64,000 nucleotides of DNA from Tetranychus cinnabarinus (GCA_022266195.1 WHVY01000001.1:8866001-8930000); one strand, 5' to 3'. Positions 41,501-54,300 are shown, counted from the first letter of the stretch. The notes: generated by a model not told the origin, from the letters alone. Program-made: numbers and translations.

Positions 41501-43274
41501 ATAATTTACCATGAGAAATTTCATTTCAAAATCTAATTGATCAAAGTCTTTGGCTTGAGCAGAGCTCTTCAACACACAATTTTGTTTCATTTATTTCATT
41601 TTCATTTAAAAGTTTATTTAATTACAGAAAACTAAAAAATCTCGTTTCCTCATCAAATCTCATCTCACGAGAGAATCCAAATTTTCAAATTGTTCAACCT
41701 TCCAAGTCTGTTAATCAATTGCAATAAATCAACTTCACTTTCAACCTTTATTAAGTTCAATTTTTCATTTAGTTTTACATCACCAATCAATTCACGTTTT
41801 TCATTGTCAAATCAATTTTAATTAAAAGATAAACAAAAGTTTATAATTGATATTTCATGTTACAAAATGTTGCTCATCTAATCAAGATGAATAAACTAGC
41901 AAATTAGTTAATTAGCAATGAGATTCATTCAAAACGAATAACCTTTCTTGGCTTTTCATTGAATGAGTCTTGAGAAAAAATTATCAAAGTTTTCGTTTAA
42001 AAATTGAGTTTAAATTTTTGATCAAAATCTTTATTCAGAAACGAATCAATTTTACAAATGAATTTAAAGATTGATTCAATCAATCAGTTAATGAAGTTTA
42101 CAAGATTGATGCAGAAACAATTGACTTTGACTGGAACGTTAATCAATTATGTAAACTTTTGAACAAGCGTTCAAGTAGATTCGATCAGTTGAATGTTTTG
42201 ATTCCTTTTGGACACAACTAATAAATCATTTAACTTGATCACTTGTTTACGAAAAGTTGTAGTTTAAAGTTGATGAATTCACGAGAACCCGAAGATGAAG
42301 AAAATTTTTGTTCTAAAATTGACCTTATCCTTCGATCTTTTTTGATCACGAAACTTTGACTCATGGGTATAGATAATGAATCTGACTCTGAGCGAAATGT
42401 TTCTTTTCTGTTGCGATATTCATGGTTCATGATGAACATGTAAACCATGAGATTAGACTAGATGAATAGTAAGATTAAGATATAAAAATCTGTTTTCCTA
42501 CATTTCTATTATTAATACAAGAGCAACGTTTGACTCTGTAAAAGTTTACCAAGATTGATAGACTATTTAATAGAAAGTTTTGTTTGCTTATAACCGGAGA
42601 TTTGAATGTGCTTATAAGCTTAGGTGCTTACAATTTCATCTTATTTGTTTTTTGCTTCTTCTTCGTACGGAAAAGTGTAATTGCTTTCTCGTCTCATAAT
42701 CATATGATAACGTTGAAATGAAAGATGTAATGAACAAAAAACGACTCGACTAATAGACAAACATGAATGGGTTGAGAGGGAAAAGTTAATAGAAATGAAT
42801 GAATCACTCGAGATTTGGTTAGAGAAAAGTGTATCAAATATCTCAATGTTATTGCAATCATTTCAAGAAAACCATGAATTTTCTTATTCAATTGTTACCT
42901 TCAACAATTAATCATTCAGCTTAAATCATCAATCCATGTGAACTCATTTCATCGTGTGTCAAAATTATTCTCTTTTTTTATCCATCATGGTTACGTTTCA
43001 AGAATACTTGTATTTTAATGGAAACTCATTGTCAGTGGAATCAATTTTTTTTGCTTTTTGCTTCTTTCCTTTTTTATACTCCCATTAAAGGTAAATTCAG
43101 GTTGAGATTATCAAGTTGTGGCACAATTGGACAAACTGATTTGGTTGAAATTGTTTTTTTTGTTGTTATTCTTGTTTATGTTATTTTTTTTATACAAGTC
43201 ATTTTGTGGTCAAAGTGAAAAGGATAAAAATGATGTGAATTGGAAAGAGAGAGAAAAGTGTAAACAGGGAAAAA

Positions 43275-43302
43275 CAAGGAATGACATTTATGTCATTCCT
43301 TG
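43275..43302. repeat. Perfect 28-bp palindrome
   Basis: CAAGGAATGACAT is followed by two bases and then its exact reverse complement, giving 13-bp arms with a 2-nt spacer. It could extrude as a hairpin or bind a dimeric factor. No neighbouring gene suggests which. Confidence 0.8.
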
Positions 43303-46300
43303 AAATGCTCTAATGAACCTTCATGAATCTTATCTTTAACTTGCAGTTGACTAAATGAATGTTGGTAGACAAACGGATTTACTCCAAGTCAACCTTGTTT
43401 CTCATCTCAATCATTTTTATCTCATATCTTTTCAAGAGAAACTTGGATGGACATGAGAAGCTCTTTTTATGAATTAAAGACACACTCCAAGTTGATAGGA
43501 TTACACATATTTCCGTTCTTGAAGATTGAATGAAAATTTCAATTCCAATATGCAGCAATTAAGCAATTTTTTCTGTCTAGCGCAGTTTAAAATTGCTCCA
43601 AACATAGAATCCAACGGTAAAATGTTTGTGAATAACGAAATTATGGATATCCAATGAAAGACTTCTTTATTTGTGAAATCTACAGATTACACGATTCATA
43701 CTCACGTCATTTTTCTACTCTGTAAAAATTGGTTCCGATTTAATCATGTATTCATTTTCTTTCAATTGATTTATCATCAAACGATTTTTGAACAAATTGA
43801 AAAGATTTTAGGTTTATCAGCCTGCATAACAAAAAAACAAATACATATGACGTGAAAGTACTCTCTTGGTTTATTTTGTTGTGTGTTTTTATGTTATCCT
43901 CATCATCCTCATCATCATTCTCTTTGCGCTAAACCCTTTTCCTAAAAATTCACCCACAGGTGACCCAAGTCTTATTTTGAGAGTTGGCAAGGTAACCCAG
44001 CCAACTGCATTGTGATGATTAAGATGTTAATAAAATCGATTAAAAGTGTGCTAGGCTGTGTATCTTTATTGTTACTAACACCATAGTATGGCCTTTGAAT
44101 ATCAAGAAGTGACGAAGTTTATTTCTTTCATTTCGTTAATACAATTTATTCATCACACCCCATTTACGATGCATCATTCTGCCAGCTTTTCTACTGCAAA
44201 ATATTGACCAAATCTTGAATTTCACAAACTTTCTTTGTAACCGCGGAAACTTCCCTTCTTTCCACTCCCTTTCCACAGCCCTTCATGTCAGTATTCATGT
44301 TCATTTATAACTTTAGGACTTTTTTGCGTCGTCAATAAAATACTCCATTTTATTCCCATTTAATTTCATCTGTCTTCACTTGAACTTTTGAATGTCCAGT
44401 TTTGACTCGAAAAGTTCAAACATTTACTGAGCAAACATTCATTTCTCGTTCAATTTTAGAATTGTTTTGCAAATATAATAAAAATACAAGACTTCAAGTG
44501 GATGGTTCTTTTTAGTGAATTCTTTCCAAATTTAATTTATAAAAGATCTAACAAGTACATTTTATCGAAAATCGAATTGATGTTGGAAAAAAATATCCAA
44601 TATTCACTATATTTAATACATTATCCCATTTGATGGCAAGAAGGTGCATAGGTTTTCTTAAGCCCAAACTGAACGATACTTAAACACGCATATCTTTTTT
44701 CAGCATCAGGCGAGACTTTACAAAAAAATAGCGTAGAAAGTTGACAACTTCAGAAAATGTACTTCAAGTCTCAGTCACGGGTCGAATAACAGATTTACTT
44801 TTAATGATCTTAACAGCTTGAACTTAAACTCATTTCATTCTTGAAGCAATAACCGGACACTTTAGAAATTGAAAAATTAAGCGAGTTAGATAACATGTTA
44901 CCAGGAGAAAACGTACGAACTAATAAAACGAAAATCATTCAAATCATTGAGATTCCAATCACATTTTTGTATGTGAGCCACTTCACTTTGAAACTTTTTG
45001 ATCTATTATTTGAATATGAAATCACTATCTGAAAAACATGCTTTTATTGAGAGCTAAATAAATTGATTTTGCCATCATGTGCCAGAATGACCATCGTGTC
45101 CCGAAGATGACATTTGCATCGACCGATTTGAAACGATAAAAATGAATCGAAAACATGATTAGTTGAATAAAACTTTCAAGTTGATTCAAAATCATTCGAA
45201 CATGATTCATCATAAAATGAGTTTATAGCTCTAACGAGTTTCCTGTTCAAATTTAAATTATTAATTCAATTTTTTTCTTCACTTTTTTTCATTGATTAAC
45301 TTTTGGTTGAACTTTGATTTCAACTTCATCTTTTGATTCATTAAATAATAAATAGATAAAAAGGCAACAGAACTCGACGGAAATTGATAATTGATAATTT
45401 AGATTCAATGATGTAAAGCTATTAAATGAATCATGATAACTTATCGATTTTTCAGTGCTTCAATTTTCTTGGTTTCTAAGGTAATCTTACAATTCATTTA
45501 TTGAAAGTAAAGATGAAAACATTTGAAACCAAAATGAATTGAACATTTGGAACATGAACAGTTTCCAAAGAGCACATTATTACATTAACCTGCTAATTTA
45601 TCAGCCAATAGCTTACAATGATTGATTCCGCCAACTCGAATCAGTTTCATCTCATTGTTATGATAATCACGTTATCCTTTTCCTTTCCTTCATTCATTCC
45701 AATTATAATCAAAATTGTTTTCATTCCATCATACGCTTCTTCTATTTGCTTACCGTTGTTATCTGATCAACTTGATTCCTTGTCAATTGATATTCATTGA
45801 TGGTCAATTCAATGTGATCTTGATTAACGTGTCTCCACTAATAACCACTTGAATATGAAATCTGATGAGAAGTCGAGCCAAGAATTTAATTGTACCATTT
45901 ACCATGTCAATGTGCATCGAGTATTAAATGCAGATTGCATTATAAATTGTTGAAAAGAAGAAGAAGACGAAAAAACTCTCGGAGAAAATTATTATCAACC
46001 AGGGAGTAATTATTATCAGAATGAATAAGAAAATGATGAAAAGAAAAAGGTTGAATATCATTGCATGTACAACTTGATTGCAACAACTTACATCAGATTT
46101 CATTCATAATCTCATGAGAATCCTCATGATATCATCAATGGTTTAATCTTTTGTCTTTCAATGTTTTGCTTTTTGATTCATTGAAGGTAAAGTTTCACTT
46201 CAATCTTGTTTTATTGTTGACTTAAAACTGCTTCAAGATAACGTTTAGCATTTCAATTTGTTTTAGTTCAAGATTAATTTGATTATTTTCGTTGTAATCC

Positions 46301-47289
46301 TGTCTCTTTTTTTCATTATTGATGTTCCTGTTTAGACTCTTTTCATTTTTTGCTTCTGTTTCATATTTCAGTTTTATTTGCTATTATGTCCCTTTTCAGT
46401 TGAAACTGAACAAGAAAATTCGTTGACAAGTCAAAAAATATCGCAAATCAATTTGGTTAATGTTTTAGAAACATGAATGATGTTGGACTGAACAGGAATT
46501 ACATTGCATCCAATAAAGATAAATCAATTTCAACAGATAGAAGAGTCGGTCTTTGTGGAAGAAAATTTTTTACTTCTTTCTCAAAACTATATATTGGAAG
46601 CCATTGAAAAAGTGAAATTAAATATGATATTCATTTCAACTTGTCACATCCTACTCACTTTCATGCAAAAGACTCAAATTAATCCCACGTTTCGTTTTTA
46701 TAATGCAATTCAATCATTCCGACCAATTCTTTAACTGGAAACTTGATTTAGAAAAGGTTATCATTGAATTATGTAGTATCATAGAATTGGTTTTACACTT
46801 GTCCGAAAACTTTGAATCCCGAATTGATTTATACATGTATAATGTACTGACAGATTTTGTATTGATGAATTATTCGTGATGCTAAGTTTTCAATTGTTTT
46901 TACTACATTTTATTTTGTTAAATATCAATTGGATTCGTTTGAAATTTTTCAAATTCAATGATTGATTTAAATGTTAAGTATTAGCATCAGTTACATGATA
47001 TAACCTCTCAAAAGTTGACGTAATCGAAGCTGTGATCGTTTACTGATTGTGCCAGTGAAAATCACTGAAAAAGAAAGTGATTCGTCTCTTTGATGTTTCT
47101 GTTTTACGTAGCTAAGTACAAAAACCATCAATGGATCATACGCGAAATTACCAGAGTTCTGCATATATTGCAAACCGAGTAATAAAAATTTTTTACCAAG
47201 AAATTCATTTAGGATAATTATTTCAAACACGAGATGTAAAAGGCATAGCAGTTCCGAGTCGAATCAAAGTAATGTCAAACAAAACTTAC

Positions 47290-48084
47290 ACATTTTTCTA
47301 TAGTATAGCCGAAAAAATATTTCAAAATATGTTCCCATCGTGGACTAATAAACCTGTCAATAGTTTCACTATTGACTTTGACACCTAGTACCAGGCGTTT
47401 TTTTCATTTTACGCCTTCATGCATGCATAACTCACGAACAGTTAGGGCTACAGACTTCAGACTTGCACCATAAGCTTATCTAGATTGCACAACGATAAGT
47501 TCAAGTGCTCAAGGTTATTCAAGGTCAATTCTTTATTTGATCTCTAATTGACATTGAAAGGTCATTTTCTAAAATCACAAACATTTTCTGACCCGATAGT
47601 GTTAGTTACACGTTCATTACTTATACCATTGGAAAGATGGAATGAATTTTTCCTGATCAACTGAATGTTGCGGGATCACCCATGTTTCAATGTCAATTAG
47701 AGGTCAATAAAGAATTGACCTTGAATAACCTTGAGCCCTTAAATTTATCTTTGTTCAATCTAGATAAGCTTATAGTTCCCGTCTGAAGTCTGTAGCACTA
47801 ATCGTTCGTGAGTTATACATGCATGCAGGCGTGAAATGAAAAAAAACGCCCGGTATAATGGAGAACGCGCTTTCCGTCCAACAATTATTTCGTACCTCAG
47901 CTGCAGGTGTGTCAAAATTTTGACATTCGATTGGGCTTCCATGCATACGAAAATTAACGATGGCTAAGATTAAAAACAAAATTGTCACCCTTGAATGGAG
48001 TTGCAAGATGAGGCTGTCGATTCGAGTAGATGAACCGAACCCAGCTTTAACTGCAAAAGATGCAGCTTGCTTAATCACATTCAT
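47290..48084 (-). pseudogene. Innexin exon fragment interrupted by a MITE
   Basis: Innexins form invertebrate gap junctions and have four membrane segments. From an ATG at 48082-48084 the minus strand encodes the family N-terminus. It starts with a short cytoplasmic helix, then RIDSLILQLHSRVT (compare the IDN..FRLHY..T pattern of innexins), then a hydrophobic first membrane segment. The start of the first extracellular loop follows: GSPIECQNF with the family's P-I-x-C, then NNCWTESAF (compare YCW...TF). Right after this the 463-bp MITE at 47391-47853 intervenes. Beyond the MITE the same frame stays open for about 33 codons and ends at a GTAAGT donor (intron from 47289 downwards). The later membrane segments were not found. 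It may be a dead partial copy, or an exon of a gene whose other exons I cannot see. Confidence 0.6.
47391..47853. mobile_element. TA-flanked foldback MITE inserted in the innexin fragment
   Basis: The element begins CCAGGCGTTTTTTTCATTTT and ends with the matching inverted sequence, AAATGAAAAAAAACGCCCGG. It is flanked on both sides by TA (47389-47390 and 47854-47855). The inverted similarity continues inward for well over 100 bp, through the ATGCATGCA and TTCAAGGTCAATTCTTTAT parts. It encodes no transposase. TA duplications and this architecture fit a Tc1/mariner-mobilised MITE. Confidence 0.85.
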
Positions 48085-48312
48085 TACATGAAATGGAAAA
48101 GCAAGGGGAATATTGGCAATTATGGCTGGTGTTCCGGATAACATTTTGATGAGATCAACAAAGAAATGAAACTTAAGTTTTGTCATTGGGTCAAAGTCAA
48201 AGAATAAAATAAGAAAGTTGGACCACAATTGGTTAGTACGGACAAAGAAACAGAAAGGCACCGTTAAATATTTTTCTATTTGTACTTTATCTTCTTTGAC
48301 TTCCTCTTTCAC

Positions 48313-48526
48313 TTTCTTTTAGCTAAGTCTTCCAGAGTAAGCTGTCAATTTTCATCCAACCAAATTTTCATTTCAGTTTTCAGAAGCTCTGTAAGCTTAG
48401 ATTTTCGATGTCCACGTTTTCTTTTGATACTTCCAAATTTTTTATATGTTTGAACAACACTTATGCACTGTAGCCGACTTTAGGTCCAACATGTCACTTA
48501 TGAACTTGATTCTTTTTCCTTCTTAA
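48313..48526 (-). pseudogene. Tc1/mariner transposase N-terminal remnant
   Basis: On the minus strand, EGKRIKFISDMLDLKSATVH (about 48526-48460) is followed, after a frameshift near 48445, by YKKFGSIKRKRGHRKSKL and then LTELLKTEMKIWLDEN (about 48436-48345). A stop comes next, then QLTLEDLA. This order (paired-type helix-turn-helix, GSxxxKRGH linker, second helix-turn-helix) is the DNA-binding half of Tc1/mariner transposases. Stops and frameshifts make it a pseudogene. The catalytic half is absent; the sequence that follows (48085-48312) runs into the innexin fragment. It is a different copy from the element at 15.1 kb. Confidence 0.65.
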
Positions 48527-48982
48527 TACAACTTGATAATCAAATTTTTTTCAGAATCTGAAACCCTTCGATATTTCACTGGCTGAATTTCACTTGAAAT
48601 ATTCATTTCAAACAAAGGTTGAAAAACTATTCAAATTCACTTCAACTATGGTCAAAATAGACTGACCCATTCCTAAATTCAACTTTCCTTTTATTCCTAA
48701 TCTTAAATTCATTCCGAAAGCAGATTAGGCTAAGCTCAATCGCTAAACAGCTTAACTTTTTCATTTCTAAAGAAAAGGTTTTCTTCCTTGAAACAATATG
48801 AATTCAATGCGATTTCACTGTAACAGAGTGTAGTGAAAAATCTGGGACGAATCCTCAGCCTGGATCAGTCGAATTTGTGCAGTCTGGAGCAAACATTGTC
48901 CTTTGTTGCACAAATTAAGATAATGCATTTCACAGCGTTTCATTTCCTAGTTTATTATTTCTTTCTTCTGCCCTTCTAAACC

Positions 48983-49172
48983 TTATTCCATTTTTTTGAT
49001 TGCGGAATCTGGTTGAACTACTAAGGCGTTTCTCGAATCTGTAGTCGCGTCTGCCTTGGCTGTGCCCTCATATTCGCGTATGTATCGTCTCAAGATGTTT
49101 ATTAGGGCAATTTTCATGTGTTGAGGAATCCTTTTTCGTGTGAGAGTGATCACAGATAGAAAGGGTTTTATT
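48983..49172 (-). other. Unrecognised coding-like segment
   Basis: A minus-strand frame of about 60 codons ends at a TAA (48983-48985) in a patch richer in G and C than its surroundings. The peptide is not low-complexity (for example HMKIALINILRRYIREYEGT) and has no family I recognise. It may be another transposon or host-gene fragment next to the innexin and mariner remnants. Confidence 0.2.
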
Positions 49173-50894
49173 TAGATTAAGGCTAAGATCAAGATCAAGG
49201 GCAGACAAATTTGTTGACAGCTATTTCAAGAACACGTCGTTTCAAAAGCTTGGATCAGAGACAGAACTATCCAAGCCATTTGAAAAACATCAGACAATCA
49301 AAAAAAATTGAAAATGACTGAATCGAGCTGCATAGAAAACAGTGAAAACAATTCATTTAACAATTATTATCTGATCCATGTCTGTATCATAAAGCTAATT
49401 ATGGCTGATTGAGATAATAAAATAGCTTTGAATAATGCACGAAACTCCCATCTTATTACAATCTGAATGAATCGAACCATCGTTTGAGCTTATTCAATAT
49501 CTCTTTTGAAACTTTCATTCAGCATTCTTTCAACAAGCCATGTTACAATCATTGAACCCATTATATCCTAGTCTCTTGTTATTCCTGAAAAGTTAACATC
49601 GTTTGCTTCTCTTCATTTAGACTGGTAAATAAAGAGTTGCTTAAGTAAACTTGATAACAGATAAATCAATTAATGAAGTTTCTAAAAAATTATGAGCTGC
49701 AGTTGAGCAGAGACGAGAAAAAAGGTGTGATCAATATTCAAATTTACTATTGAAAAGTAGTCGAGAAAAGAGGAAAAAATTTAAATTTCCTTTTATCCGA
49801 AGAAAAATTGTAAAACTCATTAAAACAAAAAAGAACAGAAATTCATTTGAGGAAGAGAAAAAGTTTTTTATTCTCGTTTCGCTTCTCTTCTCAACAAAAC
49901 CTACAGAGTAAAGTGACGAAACCATGAAACTCGTTGTAACATGATAAGTTTGTAGAGTGAAAAAGATCATCATGGGAGTTGCAACGTGAACTTTGTAAAA
50001 CTCGGAATCGTCAGGTTTTCTTCTCTATTCGTACCCTTCTCATTTAATAAAGATAATAATAACAGATACCAACTCTGGAGTGGTAATAATAATGGTTGTT
50101 GTAATGAAAGTCATCATAATGAAAGGTGAAAGTGAAGCTAAGCAAAAGCTTTTTTGTTCATTTCCAAGGTTTTCATTGGAACAAGAAAACAAGGCAGAAC
50201 AAAAGGAGAGCATCATTTTAATCATGAATGGATAATTGAAACGGTTATCCTGGAGAATTGGTTGTGAACAAGTACAATGGAAAAGGTAACACAAAACATA
50301 CGCTTACATTATCAGTATAATAATGGTTAATCATAATTAGTTTTGAGCTGTTTGACCATTAGAAGAGCAAAAACTTGGAACCACTTCGGAACAATGTTAA
50401 CCTTTTTCAACAGACAATTGCTTCATCTTATTCAGTTTCACCAACTTTGCCGTGAAAAAATCTCAATCTCTTTTAGCTAATTTCACATTCACTGAACATA
50501 CAAGACTATACTTTGATTAAAGTGAATTTGTTAATTTGAGAATCGCTCATGAAATGAAAAGTTAGGGAAATTTGAATCTTGAAAATAATGAAGTTTAAAA
50601 AGTGAACAAAGTTTTGCTTCTGTAAGTATTTTCAGATTACAAAGTTGATCAATCAATCCAAAGATTAGTTGATTTCAATTTGAAAAATTAATGAACTCAA
50701 TGATGATCATACTGAAGGAAATTTCAAGTTTAATCTTTTGGAAAATTGAGTTTGGTGAAAAAAGTTTGAACTCTATTTTTCCACTTCGAGTAAAAAAATT
50801 TCAAGGAAATTGAAATGATCATTGATTATCTTTTCACTTTTTTCAATGAAATCGCTTGACTAAAATTTTTAACCAAAAGTTGAGATAAAGTTGA
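49173..50894. other. AT-rich interval, no supported gene
   Basis: Nothing recognisable beyond short frames without domains. Confidence 0.45.
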
Positions 50895-51336
50895 CCCGGG
50901 TTACTATTATGACCAGGAAAGAGCCTAAATTTAGCCAACTTACACAATCAAGAGCTTGATAACTTTTTGGCACTGATTTAGCTCAAATTTTACCAATTTT
51001 TTATTGAATTTTTACCAATAATTTATTAGATTAAAAACTTGAAAAAAAGGTTATGGGACTCGAACCCAAACGCTCCGAAGCATCAGACCATCCCTTTAAC
51101 CACTAGGCTAAGCTTTCTTATGTTGAAAAATCAATTTAAAGTAAATGCCAATAAAAAAATGGCCATTTAGCTAAAATCTTGTCAAGAAAATTTACCAAGA
51201 ATTTTGGTGAACTAACAGCTAGACGCGAGTGAGAAATCAGCGCAACAAGAAATGAACGAGAGTTTGAAAAAAAATTAGCTATTCTCCCGCTCATTACCAA
51301 GTTTTTGGTAATATTCAGTTAAAAGAGTAACCCGGG
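50895..51336. mobile_element. Short inverted-repeat element with an internal tRNA-like promoter
   Basis: CCCGGGTTACT at 50895-50905 is repeated inverted at 51326-51336. The CCCGGG ends stand out in this AT-rich DNA. Between them, on the minus strand, lies a tRNA-like stretch (51049-51117). It has a canonical A box (TAGCCTAGTGG, 51100-51110) and a B box (GGTTCGAGTCC, 51056-51066), followed by seven T. The acceptor stem pairs poorly, so it is not a functional tRNA. The content fits a tRNA-derived SINE, and the inverted ends fit a MITE; it may be a chimera of both. No target duplication is clear. Confidence 0.6.
51049..51117 (-). ncRNA. tRNA-derived pol III unit (SINE head or tRNA pseudogene)
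   Basis: The A and B boxes match consensus and are 33 bp apart, the T stem has four of five pairs, and an oligo-T terminator follows directly. The acceptor stem has at least two mismatches and the anticodon arm is irregular, so no amino acid can be assigned. Confidence 0.55.
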
Positions 51337-54300
51337 GAGTGTGAAATGATGGTAAAACAGCTTCTGATCTGACTGTAGAAATGATTTCACTAGGCGAAGT
51401 CTAAATTTTAGCACGAGTGAAGCCTCGATTATGATTGGGGCTTGCAAGAGAACAGTTGAATCTTTAGAAATTCAAGAAATGAAATTTCTGAAATGATTTC
51501 ACCAATTCTTGAAAAGAAAAGATTGAGTAAAAATCAGCCAGCAAAACTAGCCATCATTGATGAATTTCAATTTATTTAAAACGATGAAATATGATGAAAT
51601 ATTTGAAAAGCTGATATAAAATTATCACTTTATTGGTGATATTATTGAAGAAATGGTTTCAATCACTTTCCGTATTTGGCTAAACTAAGAAATGTAATAA
51701 TAAAATCTTTATTTCTTAACATGAAGAGCTGAGTTATAGTTGTAAGACCAAAGAAACCATATCATGATTCAGTGTGATTTTCCTTGAGTAAAATTCCATT
51801 GGATTTTAACCCGAGTTCATAAGTATTGTTACTTTCGAGGATCATGTTTGTTTTTTTCTCATTTTTCCTTCAATTCTTTGATTCCACTAAAGCCTACTAT
51901 TACAAGTAAATGAATGGTTCATTGACAGAGTAAAGGAAAACAGCAACTTTTCGATCTTTTATCTTTCGCATTTATCAATCATTTGGAAAAGCTCACAATC
52001 AAGAGAAATTTTCATCGGAAATTGACAGTAAAATTTCAGACTAAACTTCAAGTTTCCGGGCATTTCCAAAGTAATATGAACCTTGAACGATTGAAAACAA
52101 ACCTTTTCCAAAATCTGTTGCTTTCAAGAGAAAATGGACTAAAAATTTATTCGAAAAAGTTTATAATGTTGAAAGTTTCGATTTGAAAGCTATAACAACC
52201 ATTTTGAAAGCACATTAAATGTTTTGATGGAAAAATCTGTAATTTTTGAAATTCTTTACCCAAAATTGATGAATCAATTTGGAAATGTCTTTTCATCTGG
52301 AAAACTCTGAAAGATTCCTTTTTTTAATCTCGTAAAGCTTATGAAATTTTAATCAAAACTTGAGAGTTGAATTAAAAGTGAAGGAATGAAAGTTGAATAT
52401 GAAAATGAAACAATGTTGAATGTGCTTATAACCATTAAATTGAACAATGTAAAAGGTGTCAAAATATCAATCCAATAAAGTTAAAATGAAGTAAACACAA
52501 ATCTTACATTTAATTTTACTAATGCAAAGGAATTGAGAGAAGAAAAGATTTCCTTCTTTTCTCTATTTACTTGCTCAACGAATTGAAATGATGACAGATT
52601 TGTTTGTTTGTTACCGTGTTTCTGTCCCCAGCTTCTGAGCAATTGATTCACTCATCTTGTGATACAACAAGACAAAAGTGTCAACCAATCAACTGTCAAA
52701 ACAATCGTACCAAAAGTACACAAAATGTATCACAACATCTAATAAGGCAAAGTGAAAAGTAGAGGTTCGTTAAGAAAATGAAATGAAAGAAAAGGTTGAA
52801 ATTTCGAGGAAAACTCGTTGATATTGTTAGCAATACCTTTATTTGTTTTGTGTGATTGTCTTTTTTTCTTGGCTAATACTTCGTTTCAGTTCAACTTGTG
52901 TTTAGTTTATTCATTAACTGGTTTGACAATAATCAAATGAAATGTTCAAACAATTGCGAGAAACAAAGTGAATGGAAACACTGAAACATTGAAAAGATGA
53001 TCAGCTAAAATGATTTAAAGATGACAAACAGTGAAAAGAAAAAAAAATGTCAAATAATTTATTCATTAAGTTTCAAGTTAATCAGAGAAAATGTTTTCTT
53101 CTCGATAACCTTTATTCTGATGACAAAACTCTTTCCATGAATGGCGAATTTGAGAAACTCAGAAGAAAAGTTTTCTTACCTTGAAAAGTGAAAAATTCAT
53201 TAGAATTGATCATTTTTATTGTCGAGATTGACACGTTGGAATATAATTTGATTGAAAATTCAACTCAACATGTTTATTAATTTAGTCAAGATGAGAGAAT
53301 CTGAAGTTTCCATGGAATGAAACTTTTCTCTTCTTTTCTCAATTTTCTTATTGTGATAATGTTCATGTTCATCCTTTGCTCATGGGAAATGGTTTTGAGG
53401 GGAAAATCTTGGTTATTTTACATGAAATGAGAAGATGATTTTTACCTTTTTTTCGACTTTCTTCTCTCTCTCTCTCTCTCTCTCTCTCTTTACTCGATTC
53501 ATGTTTAATTCAAATCTTTTGGCCTCTTCAGGGAAAGTAAAAAGTAAAAGGTAATATTGTTCAGTTTCATCTGTTGAATGTTTTATGATGACAAAATGGG
53601 CGAGTTTTAATTTTAATAGAAATAAGGTGAAAAAAGGAAAATCCAATTACAGGTTTCGCTGTTTTTTCACCTTCGTTTTTTTTCACTCTTCATTTGCAGT
53701 GGCAGTGTTAATGCACATGATCTTTTTTTGTTGGTTTAGTGTTAACTGTTGATGTGATTTTTCGCTTTTTTTCACTTCTTTTTTACTTCTTCAAAGATTC
53801 CAAGTGAACTTGAGTAAAAAGCAAATGTAAACAGTGAAATCTCAATTTGTTGATAACCTAAATAGGATCATTGAATGTCAACAATGTAAAGAGGAAAATG
53901 GTTCAATCGGCAGAAAATCGAACAGAATTTTTCTTGAGTCTTTCCATGTTTTCGAGGTCCACTTTATCTTGAAACTAATTTCCAATGAAGCAACCGTCTA
54001 CTTTTGTAAAACCTTTTCGTGATTCTGTCAAAGTTGGACAAAAATTGATTGGTCGAACATGAAATTTTTCGTAAAAAACACATCGTTTTCAAGACTCAAC
54101 TTGCATGCTGAAAATCAAGACTGTTTCAGCGAGTCTAACTCATCAACCATCAATAGATTTGAAAGTCGTAAACAATCGTCGATCATTATTCGTCCAATGT
54201 TAGTCAAGAAACGAAATTTGTTTAGTTTCCTTGAAAAGCAAATCAACAAAATTTACTCTTAATGTCCATTGTGAATGGAAAGTTCAGCCGACTAAAGAGA

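Larger units (their letters stand above)
37886..47289. other. Gene-poor AT-rich interval with minisatellite and palindrome
   Basis: No supported gene. It contains the 15-bp minisatellite at 38436-38575 and a perfect 28-bp palindrome at 43275-43302. Around 46991-47230 on the minus strand an open frame with an acceptor-like TATGCAG just inside it could be a further degraded innexin exon, but its similarity to the family is too weak to claim. Confidence 0.45.

Noticed and set aside
47770..48312. A 180-codon minus-strand frame as one complete gene
   Set aside because: Its start lies in transposase-derived sequence, its middle is an innexin exon, and its last 30 codons are inside the MITE. It is a composite of three sources, not a gene.
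51049..51117. Functional tRNA gene
   Set aside because: The A and B boxes are good, but the acceptor stem has several mismatches and the anticodon arm is irregular.
53413..53646. Minus-strand frame with an Arg-Glu repeat
   Set aside because: The repeat is the translated CT microsatellite, and the rest has no coding character.
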